Shown: positions 1 to 9,150 of the stretch, piece by piece
Layout of the letters: each line of letters opens with the position of its first letter
Position numbering within the stretch: the stretch's first letter is position 1
Assembly: GCF_000735345.1 (NCBI RefSeq)
Contig: NZ_JMPJ01000065.1
Coordinates: 1-64,000 of the forward strand
DNA from: Ewingella americana ATCC 33852
Lineage (GTDB): Bacteria; Pseudomonadota; Gammaproteobacteria; Enterobacterales; Enterobacteriaceae
Reading direction: 5' to 3'
DNA length: 64,000 nucleotides
The notes under the pieces: generated by a model
Told to the model about the DNA's origin: nothing
What the model saw: only the letters and a program-made list of their open reading frames with translations
The model's database searches: none
Program-made: the position numbers and the translations under genes

Positions 1-15
1 ACTTTCCTCTTTCAG

Positions 16-21
16 TGTCAA
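16..21 (-). promoter_or_regulatory. Probable -35 element of rRNA operon promoter P2
   Basis: On the minus strand this reads TTGACA, about 90 bases downstream of the P1 start proposed at 105. That matches the P1-P2 spacing of enterobacterial rrn operons. The matching -10 would lie past the left edge of the window, so the call rests on the hexamer and the context only. Confidence 0.6.
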
Positions 22-104
22 CCGTTTATTTCACTCGGTTGCCGCTGTTTTTAATCTTTCCGACTCGTTCACTTCGTGATGTTGTTCACGTTGTTCCCTG
101 TCGA

Positions 105-160
105 TGGAGCGGCATTATAGGGAGTTGGGATGGAATGGCAAGCAAATAAAATCACTTTTA
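105..160 (-). promoter_or_regulatory. rRNA operon promoter P1 with UP element, directed leftwards
   Basis: Read on the minus strand there is a TTGCCA -35 (141-136), a 16-bp spacer, a perfect TATAAT -10 (119-114), a GC-rich discriminator GCCGCTCC and a likely start at A105. The 16-bp spacer and GC-rich discriminator are typical of stringently controlled rrn P1 promoters. The A/T-rich stretch at about 142-160 fits an UP element. In E. coli K-12 gmhB is also followed by an rRNA operon (rrnH), which supports the call. The 16S gene itself lies outside the window. Confidence 0.85.
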
Positions 161-191
161 TTCTGCTTGCCGTTTTTTTATTCACAAAGCC

Positions 192-758
192 TTATTTCTG
201 AGCTTTTTTGATGAAAACAGGCAGCTCTGCAAGGGTATCGAGCACTGCATCCGCCAAATTCTCACCTTCGGCAGTGACAGGTTTGCCGCTTCTCACCAGG
301 ATTTTGTGCCCAACGCCTGCGGCAATACCGGCCTGAAGATCTTCGATTTTGTCTCCTACTATATAAGAAGCAGCCATATCGATGTTTAACTCGTCTTTGG
401 CGGTCAGGAACATGCCCGGCATCGGCTTGCGGCAATCACAAACTTGAGCGAACTCTTTTACTGAACCCTCAGGGTGATGAGGGCAGAAATAGATGCCGTC
501 CAAATCCACGCCGCGATCGGCGAGGGACCAATCCATCCACTCGGTCAGCGTCATAAACTGAGCTTCGGTGAATTTGCCACGGGCAATACCAGACTGATTG
601 GTTACCAGCACCAGAGCAAACCCCATTTCCTTTAATTGCAGGCAGGCTTCGATAACACCGTCTATAAATTGGAATTGGTCTATTTCATGAACGTAACCAT
701 GATCGACATTAATTGTGCCATCACGGTCTAAAAAAATTGCTGGGACTGTCTGTGCCAC
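192..758 (-). CDS. gmhB: D-glycero-beta-D-manno-heptose-1,7-bisphosphate 7-phosphatase
   Basis: GmhB removes the C7 phosphate from heptose bisphosphate in the cytoplasmic route to ADP-heptose for the LPS inner core. The 188-residue protein is close to the family length of about 190. HAD motif I is DRDGT with the nucleophile pair D11/D13. Motif II is VTNQSG at 52-57 and motif IV is GDKIED at 135-140. The structural zinc ligands C92, H94, C107 and C109 are all present. It is divergent from metN. Its 3' end lies beside the rRNA promoter region, as in E. coli. Confidence 0.97.
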   Translation of the reverse strand: MAQTVPAIFLDRDGTINVDHGYVHEIDQFQFIDGVIEACLQLKEMGFALVLVTNQSGIARGKFTEAQFMTLTEWMDWSLADRGVDLDGIYFCPHHPEGSVKEFAQVCDCRKPMPGMFLTAKDELNIDMAASYIVGDKIEDLQAGIAAGVGHKILVRSGKPVTAEGENLADAVLDTLAELPVFIKKAQK

Positions 759-839
759 GTGTTTGCTCCTGATAACAACATATATAGGTGCAGTATCGCA
801 TGTTTTAGCCCACAGTGAGAGTGCTCCGCTGGTTGACTT

Positions 840-855
840 AGACGTCTAGACGCCT
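840..855. promoter_or_regulatory. Tandem MetJ operator (met boxes) upstream of metN
   Basis: Two adjacent 8-bp met boxes are visible: AGACGTCT (840-847, a perfect consensus match) and AGACGCCT (848-855, one mismatch). MetJ with S-adenosylmethionine binds such tandem boxes cooperatively. The site lies about 80 bp before the metN start, so methionine repression of metNIQ is expected, as in E. coli. Confidence 0.85.
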
Positions 856-934
856 TAGCATCCACCGCATACTTCTGGTTTAACCAGAGAGTTACTCATT
901 AAAGTCACGGCACAAAAGATAGAATAAGAAGAAT

Positions 935-1966
935 ATGATTAAACTTTCTAATATCACCAAGGTGTTCCAGCAAGGCACGCGTTCAATCGTCGCGCTGTCG
1001 GACGTGAATCTTCACGTTCCTGCTGGGCAGATTTACGGCGTGATTGGAGCTTCTGGTGCAGGGAAAAGCACCCTAATCCGCTGTGTTAATTTGCTGGAAC
1101 GCCCAACTAAGGGTCAGGTTATCGTCGATGGCCAAGATCTGATGGCATTCTCTGAGAAAGCGCTGACTCGCGCTCGCCGGCAGATTGGCATGATTTTTCA
1201 GCACTTTAACCTGCTCTCTTCTCGTACTGTCTTCGGCAACGTGGCTTTGCCGTTGGAGCTGGATAACCTCTCCTCTGGCGAGATCCAAAAGCGCGTTAGC
1301 GAATTGCTGAAATTAGTCGGCTTGGAAGATAAGCATGATGCTTACCCGGCCAACCTGTCTGGCGGCCAAAAACAGCGTGTGGCTATCGCCCGTGCTTTAG
1401 CCAGCAATCCGAAGGTGCTGCTGTGCGATGAAGCCACCAGCGCCCTTGACCCGGCAACCACTCGTTCGATTTTAGAACTGCTGAAAGACATCAACCGTCG
1501 TCTGGGCCTGACCATTCTTTTGATCACCCATGAAATGGACGTGGTGAAGCGCATCTGTGATCAGGTGGCGGTTATCAGCAATGGCCAGCTTATTGAGCAA
1601 GATAAAGTTAGCGAGATGTTCTCTCATCCGAAGACGCCGCTGGCGCAGCAGTTTATTCAGTCAACGCTGCATCTCGATATTCCCGATGACTACGCCGATC
1701 GTCTGGTTGCTCAGCCAGCTGCCGATCTGGTTCCTTTATTGCGTCTGGAATTTACCGGCCAGTCGGTAGATGCTCCGCTGTTATCTGAGGTGGTTCGCCG
1801 CTTCAACATTAACAACAATATTATTAGTGCTCAGATGGATTACGCCGGTGGCGTTAAGTTCGGCATCATGCTGACCGAAATGCACGGTGAAGAAGCGAGT
1901 ACGCAGGCTGCGATTGAGTTCTTGCAGCAGAATCAAGTGAAAGTAGAGGTGCTCGGTTATGTCTGA
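935..1966 (+). CDS. metN: Methionine ABC transporter ATP-binding protein MetN
   Basis: MetN is the ATPase of the MetNIQ importer, which takes up D- and L-methionine across the inner membrane. The 343-residue protein has a Walker A motif GASGAGKST at 38-46, a signature LSGGQ followed by a Walker [12 protein letters not shown], and an H-loop ITHEMDVV. The last 80 or so residues form the NIL-type domain that senses methionine and inhibits transport in the E. coli protein. It is the first gene of metN-metI-metQ; the metI start overlaps its 3' end by 8 bases. MetJ boxes lie upstream. Confidence 0.97.
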   Translation: MIKLSNITKVFQQGTRSIVALSDVNLHVPAGQIYGVIGASGAGKSTLIRCVNLLERPTKGQVIVDGQDLMAFSEKALTRARRQIGMIFQHFNLLSSRTVFGNVALPLELDNLSSGEIQKRVSELLKLVGLEDKHDAYPANLSGGQKQRVAIARALASNPKVLLCDEATSALDPATTRSILELLKDINRRLGLTILLITHEMDVVKRICDQVAVISNGQLIEQDKVSEMFSHPKTPLAQQFIQSTLHLDIPDDYADRLVAQPAADLVPLLRLEFTGQSVDAPLLSEVVRRFNINNNIISAQMDYAGGVKFGIMLTEMHGEEASTQAAIEFLQQNQVKVEVLGYV

Positions 1967-2612
1967 GGCAATGATGTGGTTAATGGGCCGAGGCATTTGG
2001 GAAACCGTTGTGATGACGCTGACCTCTGGCTTCTTTGGTTTTGTACTTGGCTTACCGTTCGGGGTGCTGCTGTATGTCACTCGTCCGGGGCAAATCGCTG
2101 AGAATAAGAAGGTCTACCGCGTGATGTCGGCGGTGGTGAATATTTTCCGCTCGATTCCTTTCATTATTCTCTTAGTGTGGATGATTCCATTCACGCGGAT
2201 GATTGTTGGGACATCAATCGGCCTTCAGGCAGCCATCGTGCCTTTAACCGTGGGCGCCGCGCCATTCATCGCGCGTATGGTTGAGAACGCACTGTTGGAA
2301 ATTCCTAGCGGTCTGGTTGAAGCGGCTCGCGCCATGGGTGCAACGCCGATGCAAATTATCCGCAAAGTCCTGCTGCCTGAGGCACTGCCGGGCTTGGTCA
2401 ACGCCGCGACTATCACGCTCATCACGCTGGTTGGTTATTCCGCCATGGGTGGCGCAGTAGGTGCTGGCGGTTTAGGTCAGATTGGTTATCAGTATGGTTA
2501 CATCGGATATGATGCCACCGTAATGAATACCGTATTGATTTTGTTAGTCGTATTGGTTTATCTGATTCAGTTTTGTGGCGACCGCATTGTGAAAGCGGTA
2601 ACCCACAAGTAA
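1959..2612 (+). CDS. metI: Methionine ABC transporter permease MetI
   Basis: MetI is the inner-membrane permease of the methionine importer. The 217-residue length is the family norm and the sequence shows about five hydrophobic membrane segments. The cytoplasmic EAA loop that docks onto MetN is visible as [12 protein letters not shown] in the C-terminal half. The start overlaps metN by 8 bases, which suggests translational coupling. metQ follows after about 60 bases. Confidence 0.97.
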   Translation: MSEAMMWLMGRGIWETVVMTLTSGFFGFVLGLPFGVLLYVTRPGQIAENKKVYRVMSAVVNIFRSIPFIILLVWMIPFTRMIVGTSIGLQAAIVPLTVGAAPFIARMVENALLEIPSGLVEAARAMGATPMQIIRKVLLPEALPGLVNAATITLITLVGYSAMGGAVGAGGLGQIGYQYGYIGYDATVMNTVLILLVVLVYLIQFCGDRIVKAVTHK

Positions 2613-2674
2613 AGCAGCACGGTTCTACCTAAAAAACATTGCGAATAATTTATCTCCCTTATAGAGGAAAGGAT

Positions 2675-3490
2675 ATGTCTACAAAATTCAAATCGATTGC
2701 AGTTGTCGGCGCGCTTTTGGGAACGCTGGCTCTGGTAGGATGCGGGCCGAAAGAACAAGATCCAAACCATATCAAAGTGGGCGTGATCGTGGGTTCTGAG
2801 CAGCAAGTAGCTGAAGTTGCACAGAAAGTGGCTAAAGAGAAATATGGTCTGGACGTTGAACTGGTGACCTTCAATGACTACGTTCTGCCGAACGAAGCAC
2901 TGAGCAAAGGCGACATCGACGTTAACGCCTTCCAGCACAAGCCTTATCTGGATCAGCAAATCAAAGATCGCGGCTACAAACTGGTGCCAGTCGGCAACAC
3001 CTTCGTGTACCCAATCGCTGGTTACTCTAAGAAAATCAAATCTATCTCTGAGCTGAAAGCGGGCGACCAGATTGCTCTGCCGAACGACCCAACTAACCTT
3101 GGCCGTTCCCTGTTGCTGTTGCAGAAAGAAGGTTTGATCAAACTGAAAGACGGCGTGGGCCTGCTGCCAACCGTTCTTGATGTGACTGAGAACCCGAAAA
3201 ACCTGAAACTGGTTGAGCTGGAAGCACCACAACTGCCACGTTCACTGGATGATGACAAAATTGCTCTGGCAGTGATCAACACCACTTACGCCAGCCAAAT
3301 TGGTCTGACGCCTGAGAAAGACGGTATCTTCGTAGAAGACAAAGAGTCTCCATACGTTAACCTGATCGTTTCTCGCGAAGACAACAAAGACGCTGAGAAC
3401 GTTAAGAAATTTGTTCAGGCTTACCAGTCTGACGAAGTTAACGCCGCAGCGAATAAAATCTTCAACGGTGGCGCAGTTAAGGGTTGGTAA
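2675..3490 (+). CDS. metQ: Methionine-binding lipoprotein MetQ
   Basis: MetQ is the substrate-binding subunit that delivers methionine to MetNI from the periplasmic face of the inner membrane. The chosen ATG has a strong ribosome site (AGAGGAAAGG) and gives a 271-residue protein. A longer frame from 2639 would put the signal peptide in the interior. The lipobox LVGC ends at C23, the expected lipidated residue. The NLPA-family core includes PNDPTNLGRSLLLLQ and the C-terminal AINTTYASQIGLTP. A strong hairpin terminator follows. Confidence 0.97.
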   Translation: MSTKFKSIAVVGALLGTLALVGCGPKEQDPNHIKVGVIVGSEQQVAEVAQKVAKEKYGLDVELVTFNDYVLPNEALSKGDIDVNAFQHKPYLDQQIKDRGYKLVPVGNTFVYPIAGYSKKIKSISELKAGDQIALPNDPTNLGRSLLLLQKEGLIKLKDGVGLLPTVLDVTENPKNLKLVELEAPQLPRSLDDDKIALAVINTTYASQIGLTPEKDGIFVEDKESPYVNLIVSREDNKDAENVKKFVQAYQSDEVNAAANKIFNGGAVKGW

Positions 3491-3540
3491 GTTTCATCAG
3501 ACGATAAATTGCCCCTGATGAGGCAAACTCTTGCTAAATA

Positions 3541-3576
3541 AATAACAAGGCGGGCATATGCTCGCCTTGTTATTTT
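3541..3576 (+). terminator. Terminator after metNIQ
   Basis: A perfect 12-bp stem (AATAACAAGGCG at 3541-3552, CGCCTTGTTATT at 3563-3574) closes a short loop and runs into a small T tract. It separates metNIQ from rcsF. Confidence 0.85.
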
Positions 3577-3642
3577 CCTCATACCTTGCTTCAATAACGC
3601 CACATTATTCCCAACAACATAGTACAAAGCAGAGGATATACC

Positions 3643-4050
3643 ATGCGTGCTTTACCTCTCTGTTTGTTAGCTCTCTTGCTAGCTGGTTGTTCTGCGACTC
3701 ACAAACCGCTGCCACCCACGCCTGAAAAGCCAACTCCGGTAGAACCAAAACCTGTAAAACCAAAACCAGCGCCAGTTCGCCCTGCACCGGTGAAACTCTA
3801 TAAAGATGCTGAAGCTTTGGTAGGCACACCGTTCCGCGATCTGGGCGAAGTCTCTGGCGAATCATGTCAGGCCGATACTCAGGATTCACCGCCGAGCTTA
3901 GCCACAGCCCGTAAGCGCATGCTTACTCGCGCGTCTTATATGAAAGCCAATGCCGTATTGCTGCACCAGTGCGAGATTGTGACTGGCGTTCCAGGTTGCC
4001 ACCAGCAAGCTATTTGTCAGGGTTCGGCGCTTAACGTTACCTTTAAATGA
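3643..4050 (+). CDS. rcsF: Outer-membrane lipoprotein RcsF, Rcs stress sensor
   Basis: RcsF senses envelope damage and activates the Rcs phosphorelay through IgaA. In E. coli it is threaded through BamA-porin complexes. The 135-residue protein has a short signal peptide with lipobox LAGC (C16). A Pro/Lys-rich disordered linker of repeated P-x-K-P units spans about 22-50. A folded domain carries four cysteines, C75, C110, C119 and C125, which correspond to the two non-consecutive disulfides known in E. coli RcsF. Its stop overlaps the trmO start in an ATGA. bamA, its assembly partner, is in this same window. Confidence 0.95.
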   Translation: MRALPLCLLALLLAGCSATHKPLPPTPEKPTPVEPKPVKPKPAPVRPAPVKLYKDAEALVGTPFRDLGEVSGESCQADTQDSPPSLATARKRMLTRASYMKANAVLLHQCEIVTGVPGCHQQAICQGSALNVTFK

Positions 4051-4754
4051 CATCATTTTCGTTCGCCCAAATAGGGACCATTCACTCTCCCTATAAAGAG
4101 AAATTCGCAGTCCCGCGTCAGCCCGGTTTGATTGAAGACGGCGGCGGAGAACTGCACTTGCTGCCTCCTTACAATCAGGCCGAAGCGGTAAGAGGGCTGG
4201 AAGATTTTAGCCATATTTGGGTGATGTTCATTTTCCACCAAACGATGGAAGGCGGCTGGCGCCCGACGGTGCGACCGCCTCGTTTGGGCGGCAATGCGCG
4301 AGTCGGCGTGTTTGCGACTCGCTCAACCTTTCGACCTAACCCTTTGGGCATGTCGCTGGTTGAACTGAAAGGCATCCGCTGTCAGGGGCAACATGTGGTG
4401 CTAGAGCTAGGCAGTCTGGACTTGGTCGACGGCACGCCTATTGTCGACATCAAACCTTATCTGCCTTTCGCCGAGAGCCATCCTGAGGCACGGGCTGGCT
4501 TCGCCCAGTCAGCGCCGGTTGCCACTATGCCGGTAACCTTCTCTGCCAGCGCAGAGCAGCAGCTGCTGGTTAATGGTGCCAAGTACCCTCACCTGCGCCG
4601 TTTTATCACGCAGGTTTTAGGTCAGGATCCCCGCCCTGCTTACCGTAAAGGTGAGGAAGATGAACGAGATTACGCCGTCCATCTGCTGGAATTTAACGTC
4701 CGCTGGCGGGTGATTGACGATGTGAACCACGTCTTGTCTTTGGACAAAAACTAA
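4047..4754 (+). CDS. trmO: tRNA (N6-threonylcarbamoyladenosine(37)-N6)-methyltransferase TrmO
   Basis: TrmO (formerly YaeB/TsaA) methylates t6A37 to m6t6A37 in threonine tRNAs using S-adenosylmethionine. The 235-residue length matches E. coli. The conserved block RSTFRPNPLGMSLVEL and the downstream DLVDGTPIVDIKPYLP are intact. It is translationally coupled to rcsF by a 4-base ATGA overlap, the same order as in E. coli. proS follows after about 120 bases and probably has its own promoter. Confidence 0.96.
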   Translation: MTSFSFAQIGTIHSPYKEKFAVPRQPGLIEDGGGELHLLPPYNQAEAVRGLEDFSHIWVMFIFHQTMEGGWRPTVRPPRLGGNARVGVFATRSTFRPNPLGMSLVELKGIRCQGQHVVLELGSLDLVDGTPIVDIKPYLPFAESHPEARAGFAQSAPVATMPVTFSASAEQQLLVNGAKYPHLRRFITQVLGQDPRPAYRKGEEDERDYAVHLLEFNVRWRVIDDVNHVLSLDKN

Positions 4755-4874
4755 ATTTCCATCCCTTCTCTTTTGACAACCCGCAGTCGCTGGTAAACTA
4801 AACCACTTTTTCACGTTTTGGCTGCCCACTGGCAGCTCGATTGCAATTAGCAGTGCTAACGGAATCAACACAAC

Positions 4875-6593
4875 ATGCGTACAACTCAATATCTGCTCTC
4901 CACACTAAAAGAGACGCCAGCCGACGCCGAAGTGATCAGCCACCAGCTGATGCTGCGCGCCGGGATGATCCGCAAATTGGCTTCAGGTTTATACACCTGG
5001 TTGCCGACCGGTCTGCGTGTCCTGCGTAAAGTTGAAAATATCGTGCGTGAAGAGATGAACAACGCACACGCCATCGAAGTATCAATGCCGGTGGTTCAGC
5101 CCGCAGACTTGTGGCAGGAGAGTGGTCGCTGGGAGCAGTACGGCCCTGAGTTGCTGCGTTTCGTCGATCGCGGCGATCGCTCATTTGTGCTCGGCCCAAC
5201 GCATGAAGAAGTCATTACTGACTTGATCCGTAACGAGCTCAGCTCTTATAAGCAGCTGCCACTGAACTTCTTCCAAATTCAGACCAAATTCCGTGACGAA
5301 GTTCGTCCGCGCTTTGGCGTGATGCGTTCGCGCGAATTCATCATGAAGGATGCTTACTCCTTCCACACCACGCAGGAATCCTTGCAGGAAACCTACGACG
5401 CGATGTATGCCGCTTACAGCAAAATCTTCAGTCGTATGGGTCTGGATTTCCGCGCTGTGCAGGCTGATACCGGGTCAATTGGCGGGAGCGCGTCTCACGA
5501 GTTCCAAGTTCTGGCCTCAAGCGGCGAAGATGACATCATCTTCTCAACTGACTCTGACTTCGCGGCTAACATTGAGCTGGCAGAAGCCGTGGCTCCGGCG
5601 ACTCCGCGCGCAGCGGCAACCGAAGAGATGCGTCAGGTTGCTACGCCAAACGCCAAAACCATCGCCGAGCTGGTTGAGCAATTCCAAGTACCGGTTGAGA
5701 AAACCGTTAAAACGCTGATGGTTCACGCTACTGAAGAGAGCGGCCACAAGCTGGTTGCGCTGCTGGTTCGCGGCGACCATGAGCTGAATGAAGTGAAAGC
5801 CGAGAAGCTGCCACAGGTTGCTTCGCCACTGACTTTCGCCACCGAAGCTGAGATCCGCGCAGTAGTCAATGCAGGTCCAGGTTCTTTAGGCCCGGTTAAT
5901 CTGCCAATGCCAATCGTGGTAGACCGCACCGTTGCCGTGATGAGCGACTTCAGCGCTGGCGCTAACATCGACGGTCAACACCTGTTCGGCATCAACTGGG
6001 ATCGCGATTTTCCGCTGCCACAGGTTGCGGATATCCGTAACGTGGTTGAAGGCGATATCAGCCCAGACGGCAAAGGTACTCTGCTGATTAAACGCGGTAT
6101 CGAAGTGGGTCACATCTTCCAACTCGGCACCAAGTATTCTCAGGCGATGAATGCCACCGTGCAGGGCGAAGATGGCCGCAACCAAGTGATGACCATGGGT
6201 TGTTACGGTATTGGGGTGACTCGCGTGGTGGCGGCTGCTATCGAGCAGAACCACGACGATCGCGGGATCATCTGGCCAGACGCCATCGCACCTTTCCAAG
6301 TCGCCATCTTGCCAATGAACATGCAGAAATCTTTCCGCGTGAAAGAAGCCGCAGAAACCCTGTACGACACGCTGCGTGCCAAAGGCATTGATGTGATTCT
6401 GGATGACCGTAAAGAGCGTCCGGGCGTGATGTTTGCTGATATGGAGCTGATTGGCGTGCCTTATCAGGTGGTTATCGGCGACCGTAATCTGGACGCGGAA
6501 GAGCTGGAATACAAAAATCGCCGTACCGGTGAGAAGCTGATGATTAAGCAAAGCGACATCGTCGAGCACCTGCTGAGCCAAATCGCGCGTTAA
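4875..6593 (+). CDS. proS: Prolyl-tRNA synthetase
   Basis: ProS charges tRNA-Pro with proline. The 572-residue length is that of the bacterial class II enzyme with an inserted editing domain. Class II motif 2 is visible in [29 protein letters not shown]. The YbaK-like INS editing domain, which hydrolyses Ala-tRNA-Pro, spans about 225-405. The anticodon-binding domain forms the C-terminus ([12 protein letters not shown] through [14 protein letters not shown]). A strong hairpin terminator follows. Confidence 0.98.
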   Translation: MRTTQYLLSTLKETPADAEVISHQLMLRAGMIRKLASGLYTWLPTGLRVLRKVENIVREEMNNAHAIEVSMPVVQPADLWQESGRWEQYGPELLRFVDRGDRSFVLGPTHEEVITDLIRNELSSYKQLPLNFFQIQTKFRDEVRPRFGVMRSREFIMKDAYSFHTTQESLQETYDAMYAAYSKIFSRMGLDFRAVQADTGSIGGSASHEFQVLASSGEDDIIFSTDSDFAANIELAEAVAPATPRAAATEEMRQVATPNAKTIAELVEQFQVPVEKTVKTLMVHATEESGHKLVALLVRGDHELNEVKAEKLPQVASPLTFATEAEIRAVVNAGPGSLGPVNLPMPIVVDRTVAVMSDFSAGANIDGQHLFGINWDRDFPLPQVADIRNVVEGDISPDGKGTLLIKRGIEVGHIFQLGTKYSQAMNATVQGEDGRNQVMTMGCYGIGVTRVVAAAIEQNHDDRGIIWPDAIAPFQVAILPMNMQKSFRVKEAAETLYDTLRAKGIDVILDDRKERPGVMFADMELIGVPYQVVIGDRNLDAEELEYKNRRTGEKLMIKQSDIVEHLLSQIAR

Positions 6594-6623
6594 TCCACGC
6601 TATTTGAGCCATTAGCAGCAATA

Positions 6624-6653
6624 AAAACGCCCGTCTAAAACGGGCGTTTTTTT
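6624..6653 (+). terminator. Terminator after proS, possibly bidirectional
   Basis: AAAACGCCCG (6624-6633) pairs with CGGGCGTTTT (6641-6650) around a 7-base loop, followed by more T. The A run on the left arm means it could also serve nlpE on the minus strand. Confidence 0.88.
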
Positions 6654-6701
6654 ATGCTTTGCGTCTAACAGGCATTTAGCCGTGAGAACTGAGCAGTGAA
6701 A

Positions 6702-7379
6702 TTACGGACAGCCTTTGCTGGCGTCGAATTTAACTTTGTTATCAGCCACGACGGACTTCTGCATCACGCCCTGCTCACTGGATGGCTCAACGATGAAGTG
6801 ACCGTCCATTGAAACAAACACCAGCTCGTTCGGCTTTTTGTGCGCCGCAAGATAGCCCTGCTCGAAAGCTTTGTTATTGGAAACGGGGAAAACCTTGCCA
6901 GTCGCACAATCGCTAAAGGTGGCGATATCTTCGCTGAACTGCACCATACCGGTTAGCGCCATTGGCGTTTTCGGCATGTCTTGCTTGGTCGGGGTCAGCT
7001 GATAATTAAACTGCGAGACAATCGGCTCGCCGTGAATATCCAGCATTTCCAGATTTTCACCTTGCGGACGGAAGTAGCGTTTCTCCCCTTTGCCGTCAGT
7101 CAGCACCAGTTTGTCGGCGGTACGCGCCCACTTACCGTAGCTGGCCGTGGCCAAATCGCCGTCGCGCGCGCCTTGGTAGGTTTCCTGTAAAATGTATGTC
7201 CCATCCTGTTGCAGGAACAGGGAGGTTTTAATCCCGCTGCAATCAGCGCAAGGCACTACGCCGCTGAAGCTCTGCTGCATTGCCTCAAAAGGCTGTTCGT
7301 GGTTGCTGGCCAGCGTATGGCAGCCAAACAATGATAACGAACCCAGCGCCAGCACTGCGCCAATAATTAATTTCTTCAC
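6702..7379 (-). CDS. nlpE: Envelope stress lipoprotein NlpE (CutF)
   Basis: NlpE is an outer-membrane lipoprotein that activates the Cpx system when adhesion, misfolding or lipoprotein trafficking faults expose it. The 225-residue protein is slightly shorter than the 236 of E. coli. It has a lipobox LFGC at C20 and a CxxC (VPCADCSG) in the N-terminal barrel domain. A C-terminal domain carries one Cys in SDCATGK and one in the terminal KGCP. In E. coli a C-terminal disulfide is used for redox sensing; the two late cysteines here fit that pattern. Confidence 0.93.
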   Translation of the reverse strand: MKKLIIGAVLALGSLSLFGCHTLASNHEQPFEAMQQSFSGVVPCADCSGIKTSLFLQQDGTYILQETYQGARDGDLATASYGKWARTADKLVLTDGKGEKRYFRPQGENLEMLDIHGEPIVSQFNYQLTPTKQDMPKTPMALTGMVQFSEDIATFSDCATGKVFPVSNNKAFEQGYLAAHKKPNELVFVSMDGHFIVEPSSEQGVMQKSVVADNKVKFDASKGCP

Positions 7380-7441
7380 CCTTATCTCCCTTTACATCCC
7401 ATGTCACTGTGGCAAAAGGACCCATTCCACAGTTGAGCCGA

Positions 7442-7858
7442 TTACGGCTGCCGAATCTTTCCACGCAATGCTTTGGTTGCGCCTTTTTTAACTTTTCCTT
7501 CTACACGACGAATTTTAGACCCTCTGGTGGGTTTCGTCGCTTTTCTAATCTTTTCAACCACCATCGCCTGTGAAATCAGGCTATTGAGACGAGCTAACGC
7601 GGCTTCGCGATTCATCTCCTGACTGCGATACTCCTGCGCTTTAATCACCACCACGCCCTCTGCGGTAATTAAGTGGTGATTAAATGCCAGAAGCCGCTGT
7701 TTGTAATAATCAGGCAAACTTGAGGCTTTAATATCAAAGCGTAAGTGAATGGCGGTCGACGTCTTATTGACGTTTTGCCCACCCGCACCTTGAGCGCGGA
7801 TGGCGGTTAATTCTATTTCACTGTCTGGGAGTTCAAGCTTTCCGGAAAGAATTTGCAC
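7442..7858 (-). CDS. arfB: Alternative ribosome-rescue factor ArfB (peptidyl-tRNA hydrolase)
   Basis: ArfB (YaeJ) enters the empty A site of stalled ribosomes and hydrolyses peptidyl-tRNA. The catalytic GGQ is at residues 26-28 in [14 protein letters not shown], and the tail is rich in Lys/Arg as needed to probe the mRNA channel. I chose a GTG start at 7858. It gives 138 residues (E. coli 140), keeps GGQ at the family position and has AAGG spaced 7 bases upstream. An ATG at 7897 would add 13 residues and overlap yaeQ. The order yaeQ-arfB-nlpE is conserved with E. coli. Confidence 0.92.
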   Translation of the reverse strand: MQILSGKLELPDSEIELTAIRAQGAGGQNVNKTSTAIHLRFDIKASSLPDYYKQRLLAFNHHLITAEGVVVIKAQEYRSQEMNREAALARLNSLISQAMVVEKIRKATKPTRGSKIRRVEGKVKKGATKALRGKIRQP

Positions 7859-7875
7859 GTCTGCTACCTTACATC

Positions 7876-8424
7876 CTACTCTGCGGGCGTTTTCCATTCA
7901 GAAAATTGTATTTCCAAATTATTCTGAGCATCAGAAAGCCAAATAGTTCCGTCCTGCAACGTGGCTTGCAAGTTCATGTTGCGATTGGCAAAGGCGGTGA
8001 GCTTGGCTAACAGTTCGTCATCAATGAAGCGCACGCTTAAATTGCCGAAACCGCTGATTTTACTTTCAATCGCCGACCACCAAACTTTTGCCGCGCGTTC
8101 GCTATAAACATAGAGCACCACCTCACGCGACTGGTTACACCCTTTCTTCAGGCGTTTCTCATCTGGCAGGCCAAGTTCAACCCATAGCTCAATGCCATTG
8201 TGATCGTTCTTACGCCAGATTTCCGGCTCATCTTCGGCGCTCAGGCCACGGGTAAAGCTCAAACGCTCATCGGCGTGGCAAATCCATGCCAGCAGGCGCA
8301 GCATCATGCGTTGTTCTGTTTCGGAGGGATGCTGAGCCAATGTCAGGTTGGCATCGTAGAAGAAATTGCGGTCCATATCTGCAATGTTAATCGCCGCTTT
8401 GTAGATCGTCGCTTTTAATGCCAT
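7876..8424 (-). CDS. yaeQ: YaeQ family protein
   Basis: This is a 182-residue member of the YaeQ family, which has a PD-(D/E)xK nuclease-like fold. Early work linked a relative to suppression of rfaH defects, but a firm biochemical role is not established. Conserved features include the N-terminal [36 protein letters not shown], and the acidic EDEPEIWRK followed by [14 protein letters not shown], which resemble the nuclease core residues. It probably shares a transcript with arfB, which starts 17 bases later. Confidence 0.94.
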   Translation of the reverse strand: MALKATIYKAAINIADMDRNFFYDANLTLAQHPSETEQRMMLRLLAWICHADERLSFTRGLSAEDEPEIWRKNDHNGIELWVELGLPDEKRLKKGCNQSREVVLYVYSERAAKVWWSAIESKISGFGNLSVRFIDDELLAKLTAFANRNMNLQATLQDGTIWLSDAQNNLEIQFSEWKTPAE

Positions 8425-8533
8425 GGAAAACCTCTTGATATTAGACGCACAGTGTACTGTAAAGCGGGCCTTAGCAGCCAGTTTAACGCTGGATTAACTC
8501 TGTCTCGGGTGTAGAGAAACCTCTATCTGCTCG

Positions 8534-8563
8534 TTAATAACTGGCATTCTCCTGTGCTATAGT
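8534..8563 (+). promoter_or_regulatory. Possible sigma-70 promoter for yaeP-rof
   Basis: A good -10, TATAGT (8558-8563), is preceded by GC and by a weak -35 TTAATA (8534-8539) at an 18-bp spacing. It lies about 80 bp before yaeP. The -35 is poor, so this is tentative. Confidence 0.45.
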
Positions 8564-8643
8564 CGTTTAATACTGAGAGTTTATCTTTCTGGGCTTTCAT
8601 TAGGGTTACTACCCCAGCGGGATACGCTTTTGAAGGAGGACCT

Positions 8644-8844
8644 ATGCAAGAGTACTGTGAGTCTATACGGCGTAAATATGCTGAGATTGCCAGTGGTGAT
8701 CTTGGCTATGTGCCCGATGCGTTGGGCTGTGTGTTGAAAGCATTGGACGATGTCGCGGCGAATGCCGAACTGCCGTCTTCTATCCGGGAACAGGCGGCCT
8801 ATGCCGCCGCTAACTTATTGGTGAGCGATTATGTCGATGAATGA
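8644..8844 (+). CDS. yaeP: YaeP family protein, small and of unknown function
   Basis: This is a 66-residue acidic protein. It matches YaeP (UPF0253) along its whole length, including [21 protein letters not shown] at the start and [16 protein letters not shown] at the end. No catalytic motif is visible and the function is unknown. It has a strong AAGGAGG ribosome site. Its last 14 bases overlap the start of rof in another frame, so the two are probably translationally coupled, as in E. coli. Confidence 0.93.
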   Translation: MQEYCESIRRKYAEIASGDLGYVPDALGCVLKALDDVAANAELPSSIREQAAYAAANLLVSDYVDE

Positions 8845-9091
8845 TGAGTACCAAGCCATCAATTGCGATGATTACGATAATCTCGAGATCGCCTGCCAGG
8901 AAAGCCTCGTTTTGACGTTGAAGTTGCGTAGCGGAGAGACTATTGAAGGTAAAGCTCGCGATCTGTTGATGCGTAAAAAAGTAGAATATCTGATTATCGA
9001 CGTGGCCGGTGAGCAACGCGATTTACGTCTCGATTATATCGAAAGCTTCAGCCATCCAAAAATCGGCACTGTGACTGTTAGCATCGAATAA
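8831..9091 (+). CDS. rof: Rho-binding antiterminator Rof (YaeO)
   Basis: Rof binds the transcription terminator Rho and blocks its RNA-binding site, which inhibits Rho-dependent termination. The 86-residue protein has the family start [22 protein letters not shown] and an Sm-like small barrel with [18 protein letters not shown]. Its ATG lies inside the end of yaeP (14-base overlap). A UUCG-tetraloop terminator follows at once. Confidence 0.95.
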   Translation: MSMNDEYQAINCDDYDNLEIACQESLVLTLKLRSGETIEGKARDLLMRKKVEYLIIDVAGEQRDLRLDYIESFSHPKIGTVTVSIE

Positions 9092-9120
9092 CGTTTACTA
9101 TTATTTAGTTAAACGCTTAA

Positions 9121-9146
9121 CGGGCAATCTTCGGATTGCCCGTTTG
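9121..9146 (+). terminator. Terminator after rof
   Basis: A perfect 9-bp stem (CGGGCAATC at 9121-9129, GATTGCCCG at 9134-9142) is capped by a TTCG tetraloop and followed by a short T-rich run. tilS converges from the right. Confidence 0.85.
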
Positions 9147-9150
9147 TATT

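Noticed and set aside
2567-3232. A 221-codon minus-strand frame across metQ
   Set aside because: It covers the metI-metQ junction antisense with no family match.
5886-6581. A 231-codon minus-strand frame inside proS
   Set aside because: It is antisense to the conserved ProS C-terminal half and rich in His, as expected from a mirror frame.
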